A stretch of 64,000 nucleotides of DNA, from the NCBI GenBank assembly GCA_963675625.1, contig OY776497.1:744001-808000 (forward strand), written 5' to 3'. Shown here one piece after another: positions 1 through 7,796 of the stretch (the stretch's first letter is position 1; each line of letters opens with the position of its first letter). The notes beneath the pieces were generated by a model, which ran no database searches, was not told where the DNA came from, and saw only the letters and a program-made list of their open reading frames with translations. The DNA is from F22 sp963675625. Its GTDB lineage: Bacteria; Bacteroidota; Bacteroidia; Bacteroidales; Bacteroidaceae. A program made the translations under genes and the position numbers.

Positions 1-1306
1 TTAACTCACTTCGTTCCCCTTTGACCAAATTAACATGTCCAAAAATAGGCTGATTCTTCATTCGATCTATCATATAGACCAGACCATTCGATTCATGATC
101 CAGATAAGGCGTATCGATTTGTTGGATATCTCCAGTAAAAATCATCTTCGTGCCTTCTCCAGCACGCGTAATGATTGTTTTTACTTCGTGAGGAGTTAGA
201 TTTTGCGCCTCATCAATGATACAGTATGTTTCGCTAAGACTACGTCCTCTAATGAAAGCAAGAGCCTCAATAACCAATTGGTCGCTTTTCTGCATTTCTT
301 CGAGTTTTTTCAACTCAGAAGAGGTCGATGAGAATTGATGCTTAATCACATTTAAATTATCAAACAAAGGTTGCATGTAAGGCTTCACCTTATCTTCTGC
401 TGTACCTGGTAAGAAACCTATTTCTTTATTAGATAATGCCACAATAGGGCGGGCTAATAGTATCTGTTTGTAATTTGGAATAGCACCTAAGGCAGCAGCC
501 AAGGCCAATAAGGTTTTACCCGTTCCCGCCATACCCGTTAAAGCGACGAGTTTAACTTCAGGATCATTGAGCAATTCAAACGCGAAACTTTGCTCTGCAT
601 TTCTAGGCTCTATACCAAAATGTTTGCCTTTCTTGACACGGCACACTTTATGAGTAAATGGGTTGTAACGCGCCAGTACGCTATTGCGTTCGCTTTTAAT
701 CACAAAACATTCATTAGGAAAAATCGTTTGAATTTCCATCACCTCTTCTGCATCGACTCCATCTTCCAGAGAATATATATGGTCTATTAACTCTGGATCC
801 ACATTATCAATAACCGTATTGCTCTGTTCGTAAAGGGAGACATCAGATACTTTATCGTTGTTGTAATCCTCAGCCATAAGTCCTAGTGAACGAGCCTTCA
901 TCCGCAGATTGACATCTTTGGTTACTAGAATAACGGGTACGTCAGGAAAGCTGTCTTGAAGATGTTCGGTTACAGACAAGAATTGATGGTCGGCCTTGTG
1001 TTCGGGAAAAGAATCACTTACGCGATTCGATAGGATACGTCCAGTTACGATATATAACTTTCCCAATCCCTCTCCTAGCGGTACTCCTTCGGTAAACACA
1101 GCATCATTTTCCTCTGAAATTTCATCTAGCACACGCAAGAAAGCACGTGCATTGAAATTGATTTGCTCATTACCTTTCTTGAAATGATCTAACTCTTCAA
1201 GTAAAACAATGGGTAGGTACACATCATTCTCTTCAAAGTTCAACAAACAATTGTAGTCATGTAAGATAACGTTAGTATCCAATACGAAGTTTTTTTTCTT
1301 TCCCAT
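1..1306 (-). CDS. PIN-PhoH family ATPase (partial, runs off the left edge)
   Basis: This is the 5' 435 codons of a PhoH-like protein; the reading frame is still open at base 1. The N-terminus (about residues 1-140) is a PIN ribonuclease domain beginning MGKKKNFVLDTNVILHD, with the usual early acidic residues. It is followed by a PhoH NTPase domain with Walker A (GMAGTGKT) and a Walker B-like segment ending IDEAQ. The last readable residues (HVNLVKGERSEL) match the usual C-terminal end of this family, so only a short tail is missing. PIN-PhoH proteins are thought to couple ATP-driven unwinding to RNA cleavage in the cytoplasm. The start ATG lies 20 nt after a strong hairpin (1327-1371). The family call is certain; the cellular substrate is unknown. 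Confidence 0.93.
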   Translation of the reverse strand, partial: MGKKKNFVLDTNVILHDYNCLLNFEENDVYLPIVLLEELDHFKKGNEQINFNARAFLRVLDEISEENDAVFTEGVPLGEGLGKLYIVTGRILSNRVSDSFPEHKADHQFLSVTEHLQDSFPDVPVILVTKDVNLRMKARSLGLMAEDYNNDKVSDVSLYEQSNTVIDNVDPELIDHIYSLEDGVDAEEVMEIQTIFPNECFVIKSERNSVLARYNPFTHKVCRVKKGKHFGIEPRNAEQSFAFELLNDPEVKLVALTGMAGTGKTLLALAAALGAIPNYKQILLARPIVALSNKEIGFLPGTAEDKVKPYMQPLFDNLNVIKHQFSSTSSELKKLEEMQKSDQLVIEALAFIRGRSLSETYCIIDEAQNLTPHEVKTIITRAGEGTKMIFTGDIQQIDTPYLDHESNGLVYMIDRMKNQPIFGHVNLVKGERSEL

Positions 1307-1326
1307 AGTGCGATGTGTTTAAGTAG

Positions 1327-1371
1327 ATATTAGGGGAGAAATAGTTATACAAACCATTTCTCCCCTAATAT
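1327..1371. other. Strong hairpin between the HpaII-like gene and phoH
   Basis: Perfect 16-bp arms (1327-1342 and 1356-1371, ATATTAGGGGAGAAAT and its complement) enclose a 13-nt loop. The T-run follows the hairpin only in the plus direction, whereas both flanking genes are on the minus strand. It is therefore not a simple rho-independent terminator for the upstream gene. It ends about 20 nt before the phoH start, so it may act in the leader. Confidence 0.7.
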
Positions 1372-1430
1372 AGTATTTTTTGTCGGGAACTAGATTATTT
1401 AATGCCCTATTTCTCTAAACGACAAAGAAA

Positions 1431-2549
1431 TTAACGTTTGGTCAATCCTATCTTGGCATTTAAACGGAAATAGTACACACCATTTTCTTTTTCCAATTCA
1501 CCGTAATGATCTTTGTACAAATCGCCCATTTCAAAACGGCTGTTGAAGTACAAGAAATCACGCAATACTTCACGATCATCCATACTCAAATAATCGATTG
1601 TTCCATCTCCTTGAATTAAGAGCATACCATGTACAACAGAATCATCCCCTGTATATACCTTTGCTGGACGCATTCCTAAAAACAAAGCCAACAGAAATTG
1701 TTTCATTTTATACTCATAATAATGATGCTTATGTATAAGCTCATCTTTGATTTTCAATGGATTGATTTCTTTAATGACATCCACAAGTTCACTGACTTTC
1801 ACAATGCCATCCAAATGCATTACGCGCAACATTTCGGCCAATACGCGGGGAAAATGTAGATCAATCATATCCAAATTACAACGAAATACTTTATCATGCA
1901 CATCATAGTACTTAAGTATTCCCCCAAGACGCTCTATAAATAACATTCTATCAGCTACTGTATGGGCACTTTCTAGTGCGTTTACTTTAGCCACTGTGGG
2001 ATTAGCAAATTTGATGCCTTGCAATTGAAATTTCAAATTGGCTGTGCGTCCTCCATCCAATAATGGGTTCATTTGAGTAAGACGAGAACGTACTACCACC
2101 CCTTGACTAGATGCCGTAGAATGGAACAAACGAATATGCATATCAGTACGGTCTTCGGTCTGCGATTCCAAATCAAAAAGTTGGATCTTATCCAAAAATG
2201 CTTCAACGGCATCTGGCGATTCGATATCGTACTCTTTATTTTCACGCATAGCTGAGAGTATCAACTGAGCCATTTCTTCACATTCATCACGAGAGACAGA
2301 AGGATATGCTGTATTTTCACCTTCTATGCGCACATTTTCTCCATCTATAGTATATATACGAGGACCATCGTGCTCTATACGCATGATGTCCACAACAGGT
2401 AACGTTTCAACTGGCGAAACGTTTTCGTCATCCTTTTTATTTTTCTTATTAGGTGTCATAACCTGTCCTACTTGAACAGTTCCTAAATATAGGGTGTGCA
2501 AAAGAGTATACACTTCACTCCAGGCACGTTTGTTGGCGATAAACGTCAT
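1431..2549 (-). CDS. HpaII-family restriction-endonuclease-like protein, without a methyltransferase
   Basis: The protein has 372 residues, close to the length of the HpaII restriction endonuclease family. From memory of that family, the N-terminal NKRAWSEVYTLL matches its NKGEWSEIYxLL signature. The central segment TDMHIRLF, then GVVVRSRL, then LLDGGRTANL (residues 135-170) matches the family's D...GFSIKSQL...LLNAxxxTN core. The family Lys in that core is Arg154 here, while Asp136 is kept, so cleavage activity is doubtful. No DNA methyltransferase lies within the window. The neighbours are housekeeping genes (phoH below, yigZ 18 nt above), which suggests a domesticated chromosomal protein. 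It may be co-transcribed with yigZ. Homology is recalled, not computed. Confidence 0.62.
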   Translation of the reverse strand: MTFIANKRAWSEVYTLLHTLYLGTVQVGQVMTPNKKNKKDDENVSPVETLPVVDIMRIEHDGPRIYTIDGENVRIEGENTAYPSVSRDECEEMAQLILSAMRENKEYDIESPDAVEAFLDKIQLFDLESQTEDRTDMHIRLFHSTASSQGVVVRSRLTQMNPLLDGGRTANLKFQLQGIKFANPTVAKVNALESAHTVADRMLFIERLGGILKYYDVHDKVFRCNLDMIDLHFPRVLAEMLRVMHLDGIVKVSELVDVIKEINPLKIKDELIHKHHYYEYKMKQFLLALFLGMRPAKVYTGDDSVVHGMLLIQGDGTIDYLSMDDREVLRDFLYFNSRFEMGDLYKDHYGELEKENGVYYFRLNAKIGLTKR

Positions 2550-2567
2550 AAATACTTATTTTATATA

Positions 2568-3191
2568 TTAATCTTCTACTATAGTTACACCATGAATATC
2601 CTCCATACGCTGACGCAGATAAGGCATAGCCGAAGCACGAGTGCTCAAGGTCAAAAGACAATCCATTTCAAATTGTTGAGTCACAATTGTAGGTTCTTCT
2701 TCTTTAACTACCCGCATGACTTCATTCATTAAAGGATACTCATATCTAATAGTCAAGCAATCATCAACTGTACAAGTGATGATCTCTGCCTCATCCAATG
2801 CTAGTGAAGCGGCTTCTCGATATGCCACAATCAAACCTCCAGTACCCAACTTGATCCCACCAAAATAACGCACGACTGCAACAAACACATCGGTCAGTTC
2901 GCGTGAATTGATCTGTCCCAAAATAGGCTTTCCTGCTGTACCCGATGGTTCTCCATTATCATTGGCTCGAAAGTCCTTTCGCTCAGCCCCCAACATGTAC
3001 GCATAACATATATGACGAGCATCATAGTATTTCTTTTGTAAAATGGCTAGATGCTCTTTAATTTCATCCACTGATTGAACAGGATACACAAAAGCTATAA
3101 ACTTACTCCGCTTCTCGGTAAACGTTGCTTCCGTATCAGTTTGGATAGTGTAATATATATCATTAATACTTGGGTCTGTATGAATAGACAT
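2568..3191 (-). CDS. yigZ: YigZ/IMPACT family protein
   Basis: This 207-residue protein has the UPF0029/IMPACT N-terminal domain. EKRSKFIAF lies near residue 30, DARHICYAYMLG follows, and the signature DNGEPSGTAGKPIL sits near residues 75-90, then FGGIKLGTGGLIVAY. The C-terminal DUF1949-like half has a ferredoxin-like fold in solved relatives. The bacterial function is not settled; the eukaryotic homologue IMPACT binds ribosomes and GCN1. The length is normal for the family. The downstream nuclease-like gene starts 18 nt after its stop, so the two probably share a transcript. A -7 box sits about 120 nt upstream. Confidence 0.92.
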   Translation of the reverse strand: MSIHTDPSINDIYYTIQTDTEATFTEKRSKFIAFVYPVQSVDEIKEHLAILQKKYYDARHICYAYMLGAERKDFRANDNGEPSGTAGKPILGQINSRELTDVFVAVVRYFGGIKLGTGGLIVAYREAASLALDEAEIITCTVDDCLTIRYEYPLMNEVMRVVKEEEPTIVTQQFEMDCLLTLSTRASAMPYLRQRMEDIHGVTIVED

Positions 3192-3313
3192 AATCGATTC
3201 TAATATTTTTCTTGTTTGGAGAAATAGAAAGTATCCCCTCTCTCTTCTCCTTTAAATGTTCAATAATTCATGCGTATCATTAAACGACATGAACAGTAAT
3301 GAGGTATACTCAA

Positions 3314-3344
3314 CAAAGATAATGCAATATACACAAAAGTCATA
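3314..3344 (-). promoter_or_regulatory. Putative Bacteroidetes promoter of yigZ
   Basis: The minus strand reads TATCTTTG (3321-3314), matching TAnnTTTG. TATG at the -33 position lies exactly 19 bp upstream (3 of 4 matches to TTTG). Confidence 0.5.
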
Positions 3345-3398
3345 GCCTTCAGTAAGAAAAACGATGAAATAGGTGGATTCTGGAGCGAGTTTGGTGTC

Positions 3399-3715
3399 AA
3401 GTATATAAGAGCGAACTGAGAAGTATATAAGAGCGCGCTGTCATATACTTGCTAGGTAGGTTGTCAAGTATATAAGAGCGTGCTCTTATATACTTCCCAG
3501 CTAGCTCTTATATACGTCTCCTCCAGACGAGATATATAAGTCCTTTTTTTTGCATTAAAATCGACTGCCTTAAATGTGTACATTCAAGCCTTAGATGTCG
3601 AAATTTACGCCTTAGATGCACACATCTAAGGCGTAAAAAACGGAAGCGCTTGCGAAAGTGTACTTATCGGGATGAATACAAAATCGCAAGCGCTTGAGTT
3701 TTAGGCGAAATAAAT
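3399..3715. repeat. Intergenic mosaic palindromic element, copy 1
   Basis: This fills most of the 567-bp gap between yigZ and the DUF1015 gene. Module A (3399-3514) has three direct copies of AAGTATATAAGAGCG (3399, 3421, 3466) and inverted copies of it (3482-3495, and a shorter one near 3503). The last direct and first inverted copies form a 30-bp palindrome with a 2-bp centre (3466-3495). Module B (about 3588-3637) holds repeats of CTTAGATGT, including the hairpin of ACGCCTTAGATG with its complement. Module C (3641-3714) has CGGAAGCGCTTGCG and then ATCGGGATG followed by CGCAAGCGCTTGAGTTTT. All three modules recur at 58041-58381. I see no ORF or transposase, so its function is unknown. Confidence 0.85.
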
Positions 3716-3758
3716 AGAGGGTTATATTCTGGAACTTATCACTGTAAATGGTCGTATC

Positions 3759-5012
3759 CTACTCTTCATTCAACTTATGAATGACTAGTCCTGAGCGCAA
3801 CTTTGGTTCAAACCATGTCGTCTTAGGTGGCATTATTTCTCCTAGATCAGCAATATCCATCAATTGCTGCATGCTCACAGGATAGAGGGCTAGAGCCATA
3901 CGCATTTCTCCACTGTCGACACGATTGACAAGTGACTCTAATCCACGAATCCCGCCAACAAAAGCAATATTTTTGTCTGTGCGTAAATCTTTGATATTGA
4001 GTATATCGTGTAAAATATATTTGCTTGATATAGTCACATCCAAACTATCAATGGGATTATCCTCCGAATAAGTATGTGGTTTGGCCACTAGCTTATACCA
4101 TTGTCCTTCAAGATAAAGCCCAAAACTATGTAAGGCTTCTGGATGATATATGTCTTTTCCTTGAGGATACACATCAAAATGAGGTTGTAACAATTCTAAA
4201 AACTGCTGGGGAGAATATCCATTTAGATGGTTGACCAAACGATTATAATCAATCACAGTCAATTGACTCGCAGGGAAGCAAACAGCCATAAAATAATAAT
4301 ATTCTTCATCTCCTGTATGATGTGGATTTTTTTGTGCCATTTCGGCACCCACCAAAGCTGCCGCAGCAGAACGATGGTGCCCATCGGCAATGTACAACGA
4401 ATCCATACATGCAAATCGATCTGTAATTACCTGAATATCCTCCGCATTATCAATGATCCAGAAAGTATGCCCAAAGCCATCATCTGGAGCCACAAAATGG
4501 TATACAGGATTAGTGTGTGCGTACTTATCTAATAAATTGACCAGTATAGGGTCATCATGATAAGCAAAGAAAACAGGTTCTATATTCGCTTGACATGCTC
4601 TCACATGTTTCATTCTATCCTCTTCATGCACACGACGTGTCAACTCATGCTTTTTAATATGCCCATCTAAATAATCTTGAACAGATACAGTTACGACTAA
4701 CCCATACTGGGTTTTACCATCCATAGTCTGTGCATATATATAATAGTGGGGAGTCTTATCTTGTACCAACCATCCTTCAGATTGAAAATGTCTGAAGTTT
4801 TCTTGAGCCTTGTTGAAAATAAATTCCTGATGAGGATCAATACCTGGCTCATAATCAATTTCAGGCCGGATAATATGATATAAGGACATGGGATTATTGG
4901 AAGCTTCTTGACGTGCTTCCTCAGCACTAAGCACATCGTATGGACGCGACGCAACTTGCTCTATCAAGTCTGCTGGAGGACGTACCCCTTTGAAAGGACG
5001 AATTTTTGCCAT
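3759..5012 (-). CDS. DUF1015 family protein
   Basis: This is a 417-residue protein of the DUF1015 family (starts MAKIRPFKGVRPP, with ASRPYDVLS shortly after). It carries family blocks such as EDRMKHVRACQANIEP and YIADGHHRSAAA near the middle. The family has no established biochemical role, but in many Bacteroidota it sits directly beside serA and serC, as here (267 nt downstream of serA on the same strand). That association suggests a link to serine or phosphohydroxypyruvate metabolism, which is inference only. There is no signal peptide, so it is probably cytoplasmic. The gap to serA holds two strong hairpins. Confidence 0.9.
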   Translation of the reverse strand: MAKIRPFKGVRPPADLIEQVASRPYDVLSAEEARQEASNNPMSLYHIIRPEIDYEPGIDPHQEFIFNKAQENFRHFQSEGWLVQDKTPHYYIYAQTMDGKTQYGLVVTVSVQDYLDGHIKKHELTRRVHEEDRMKHVRACQANIEPVFFAYHDDPILVNLLDKYAHTNPVYHFVAPDDGFGHTFWIIDNAEDIQVITDRFACMDSLYIADGHHRSAAAALVGAEMAQKNPHHTGDEEYYYFMAVCFPASQLTVIDYNRLVNHLNGYSPQQFLELLQPHFDVYPQGKDIYHPEALHSFGLYLEGQWYKLVAKPHTYSEDNPIDSLDVTISSKYILHDILNIKDLRTDKNIAFVGGIRGLESLVNRVDSGEMRMALALYPVSMQQLMDIADLGEIMPPKTTWFEPKLRSGLVIHKLNEE

Positions 5013-5059
5013 AGTTTAGTGTTTTAAGTTAGGTTTTAGATTACTAAGGATATCCTGAC

Positions 5060-5094
5060 ATCCTATCAGCTAGTTTTATTCTAGCTGATAGGAT
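5060..5094. other. Perfect hairpin upstream of the DUF1015 gene
   Basis: Arms 5060-5073 (ATCCTATCAGCTAG) and 5081-5094 pair perfectly over 14 bp around a 7-nt loop. No T-run follows on the minus strand. It may be an RNA-stability or processing structure in the serA-DUF1015 spacer, or a weak terminator. Confidence 0.6.
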
Positions 5095-5231
5095 CGGACA
5101 ATTTTTTCACTGGTTAGTTAAGGTTTTTCTAGTTTAAGATTAAGGTAACAATACATTTTACAAAATCCTTATATAGTATTTTGTATTCAACGTACACTTA
5201 CGTCATTTTCTAAGATAAGGTAGAAGAATTG

Positions 5232-5269
5232 CATGTATCTACCAGCCCCAAATAGGCTGGTAATACATG
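5232..5269. other. Hairpin just downstream of serA
   Basis: The inner arms ACCAGCC/GGCTGGT (5241-5247, 5255-5261) and the outer arms CATGTAT/ATACATG form an interrupted stem 10 nt past the serA stop. No clear T-tract follows on the minus strand. It could attenuate expression of the DUF1015 gene relative to serA. Confidence 0.55.
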
Positions 5270-5279
5270 ATCAATAGGG

Positions 5280-6203
5280 TTATTTATTTACTTGATATGG
5301 TGCTTCACCATTTTCCAAAAAGTCAACAATCTGACGAGCTGCTGCTATACCAGCATTGATATTAGCTTCGGCAGTCTGTGCGCCCATTTTCTTTGGAGTA
5401 GCAAAATACCGTTCGTTAAATTTCACTTGTAATTGGGTATGAATAGTTGGCGCCACATCAGTTAGATACACGAAGTCCGAACGTTCAGCCATCAATTCCA
5501 TTAAACCAGTTTCATCAATGACTTCCTTACGAGCCGAATTAACCAAAACTGCTCCCGCTGGCATTGTGGATAACAATTCTTTATTGATAGATTTCACTGT
5601 TGCAGGAGTAGCTGGAATATGCAAAGACACGATATCGCAAGTTTTGTATAGCTCTTCTACACTGTTAACGGGTGTAACACCGTCTCGTGCTATAACATCA
5701 AAGCTACAAAATGGGTCGTATGCATAGACATCCATTCCAAACCCTTTAGCTATTCTTGCTACATTTTTTGCCGTATTTCCATAGGCATGCAAACCCATTT
5801 TGTGACCTTTAAGTTCTCCGCCTGCTTTTGGCTGAAAATAATGACGTTTGGCATACACTAGAAGCCCCATCACCAATTCGGCTACTGCATTGGCATTCTG
5901 TCCTGGAGTATTCATGACACATATATGATGTGAACTAGCTGCCTCCAAATCGACATTATCAACACCAGCACCTGCACGTACAATAACTTTCAATTGTTTA
6001 GCGGCATCCATCACTTCGGCATCAATCTGATCACTACGGATAATTAATGCATCCACATCTTTTATTTCATCGCATAGCTGTGCTTTGCTAGTATATTTCT
6101 CTAACAAAATCATATCGTATCCGACTTCAGTAAATATGGGATGCATACCATGTATGGCAGCTTGCGCAAAAGGCTTTTCTGTGGCAATTAATACTTTCTT
6201 CAT
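5280..6203 (-). CDS. serA: D-3-phosphoglycerate dehydrogenase (short form)
   Basis: This NAD-dependent enzyme oxidises 3-phosphoglycerate to 3-phosphohydroxypyruvate, the first step of serine synthesis. The 307-residue protein has the D-2-hydroxyacid dehydrogenase fold: VIVRAGAGVDNVDLEAA near residue 90, a Rossmann segment GLHAYGNTAKNVARIAKGFG near 140, and SLHIPATPATVKSINKELL followed by LVNSARKEVIDE. It ends without the C-terminal ACT domain of serine-inhibited long forms, so feedback by serine through ACT is not expected. serC lies 39 nt upstream on the same strand, forming a serC-serA unit. The Rossmann glycine motif is atypical (GNTAKN), as is common in this Bacteroidales type. Confidence 0.93.
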   Translation of the reverse strand: MKKVLIATEKPFAQAAIHGMHPIFTEVGYDMILLEKYTSKAQLCDEIKDVDALIIRSDQIDAEVMDAAKQLKVIVRAGAGVDNVDLEAASSHHICVMNTPGQNANAVAELVMGLLVYAKRHYFQPKAGGELKGHKMGLHAYGNTAKNVARIAKGFGMDVYAYDPFCSFDVIARDGVTPVNSVEELYKTCDIVSLHIPATPATVKSINKELLSTMPAGAVLVNSARKEVIDETGLMELMAERSDFVYLTDVAPTIHTQLQVKFNERYFATPKKMGAQTAEANINAGIAAARQIVDFLENGEAPYQVNK

Positions 6204-6242
6204 AACAAAGACCTGTTTATTGTTGTTTTTGTAGTTGTTTGT

Positions 6243-7310
6243 TTAATGTTGAGCTTCAAAGTCTTGCATACATTGTACAAGAGCTTCAACACTTGAGATA
6301 TCCAATGCGTTGTAGCAACTTGCACGGAAACCACCTACAGAGCGGTGACCTTTAATACCAACCATTCCTAATGAAGTGGCATAATCCAAGAATGGCTTTT
6401 CTAAGTCTTTATACTCTTCATTCATCACAAAGCAAATATTCATGCGACTTCTATCTTCCACTGCAGCAGTACCTTTGAACAACTTATTGCGGTCAATTTC
6501 AGAATATAGCAAATCAGACTTCGCTTGTGCACGACGATCCATTTCTTCAACACCACCTTGTGCTTTAATCCAACGTAATGTTTGGAATGCAGCATACACT
6601 GGCACATTAGGAGGAGTGTTAAACATAGATCCCTTATCAACATGAGTTTGATAATTTAGCATAGTAGGAATTGGACGACCTGATTGTCCAAGAAGTTCAT
6701 CTCGTACAATGACAAAAGTAACGCCTGAAGTTCCCATGTTTTTTTGTGCACCAGCATAGATAATGCCATATTTTGAAACATCAACTGGACGAGAGAATAT
6801 ATCAGAAGACATATCTGCTACAATGGGCACCGATACATCCAAATCTTTTCTAAACTCAGTACCATAAATAGTATTATTTGTTGTGATGTGTACGTAATCA
6901 ACATCAGCTGGTACTGTAAAGCCCTTAGGTAGGTAAGAATAGTTTTTATCGGCAGAAGAACCTACAACATGTACATCACCAAAAAATTGTGCTTCCTTGA
7001 TTGCTTTCTTAGCCCATGTACCTGTATCAAAATATGCTGCTTTATTTTTCAGTAAATTGTAAGGGACCATGCAGAATTGCAAGCTTGCACCACCACCTAA
7101 GAAAAGCACCGAGTATCCTTCAGGGATATGAAGCAGCTCCTTGAAAAGGGAGACAGTTTCATCTACTACGGCCTGAAACTCTTTAGAACGGTGACTCACT
7201 TCCATAACAGAAAGACCAGTTCCACTAAAATCACGAACAGCGTCGGCGGTTGCTGCTATCACTTCTTGAGGAAGGATAGATGGACCCGCATAAAAATTAT
7301 GCTTCTTCAT
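6243..7310 (-). CDS. serC: Phosphoserine aminotransferase
   Basis: This PLP enzyme transfers an amino group from glutamate to 3-phosphohydroxypyruvate, giving phosphoserine (the serine and pyridoxine pathways). It has 355 residues, normal for the family. The start MKKHNFYAGPSILP and the block GGGASLQFCMVPYNLL are typical, the PLP lysine is in YAGAQKNMG, and HRSVGGFRASCYNA near the C-terminus binds phosphate. It heads the serC-serA-DUF1015 group. A perfect TTTG-N19-TAnnTTcG promoter lies about 40 nt upstream. The final phosphatase (serB) is not in the window. Confidence 0.97.
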   Translation of the reverse strand: MKKHNFYAGPSILPQEVIAATADAVRDFSGTGLSVMEVSHRSKEFQAVVDETVSLFKELLHIPEGYSVLFLGGGASLQFCMVPYNLLKNKAAYFDTGTWAKKAIKEAQFFGDVHVVGSSADKNYSYLPKGFTVPADVDYVHITTNNTIYGTEFRKDLDVSVPIVADMSSDIFSRPVDVSKYGIIYAGAQKNMGTSGVTFVIVRDELLGQSGRPIPTMLNYQTHVDKGSMFNTPPNVPVYAAFQTLRWIKAQGGVEEMDRRAQAKSDLLYSEIDRNKLFKGTAAVEDRSRMNICFVMNEEYKDLEKPFLDYATSLGMVGIKGHRSVGGFRASCYNALDISSVEALVQCMQDFEAQH

Positions 7311-7348
7311 GTGGTAATAATTTGTTATTTGAATTGATAATAGTGATG

Positions 7349-7379
7349 CGAAGTTAGTACTTTTTTTCTAGTCAACAAA
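7349..7379 (-). promoter_or_regulatory. Promoter of serC
   Basis: On the minus strand TTTG (7379-7376) is followed after exactly 19 bp by TAACTTCG (7356-7349), one mismatch from TAnnTTTG. An 8-bp palindrome AAACGTTT (7377-7384) overlaps the -33 element. Confidence 0.65.
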
Positions 7380-7730
7380 CGTTTTGCCACAATTTATCGA
7401 CATATCAGCCTTTTTTCTTTCTGTTTTATAGCACAAAAGCCTTTTATGCGTGATATTGTCATTTCACTCCGATAAAATCATTTTTTTTGAAAATAAATCA
7501 CTTTATACACGCCCAAAAAGTTTCAATTTATAACATAACGACTGGTTCATAAAAGAAAATATGACAGACAAATATCATATTGTGCTACTCAGCATATCAT
7601 ATAATCATAAACAACACCATAAAACATTTGATTCATGCTAAATAACAACTTAAAACTGTCTTAATGACAGTTCTAATTATATACACCCACTATAAATACA
7701 TTCTTTTATCACTTGCATATAGAAAAACAA
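7380..7730. other. Intergenic region between serC and the nqr operon
   Basis: About 350 bp of AT-rich sequence with no convincing ORF. The only structure I see is a small hairpin, AACTGTC and its complement (7654-7672). Confidence 0.5.
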
Positions 7731-7733
7731 AAA

Positions 7734-7756
7734 GGCACGCCCCAAATGGGCGTGCC
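7734..7756 (-). terminator. Terminator of the nqr operon
   Basis: GGCACGCCC and its complement form a 9-bp GC-rich stem with a CAAAT loop, followed on the minus strand by TTTTTG. It lies about 40 nt past the nqrF stop. Confidence 0.88.
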
Positions 7757-7796
7757 TTTCATATCATAATGGTGTCCTACGACACGTGATTACTGA

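Noticed and set aside
3399..3715. CRISPR array
   Set aside because: Repeat units are palindromic, partly inverted and irregularly spaced, without uniform spacers or cas genes.
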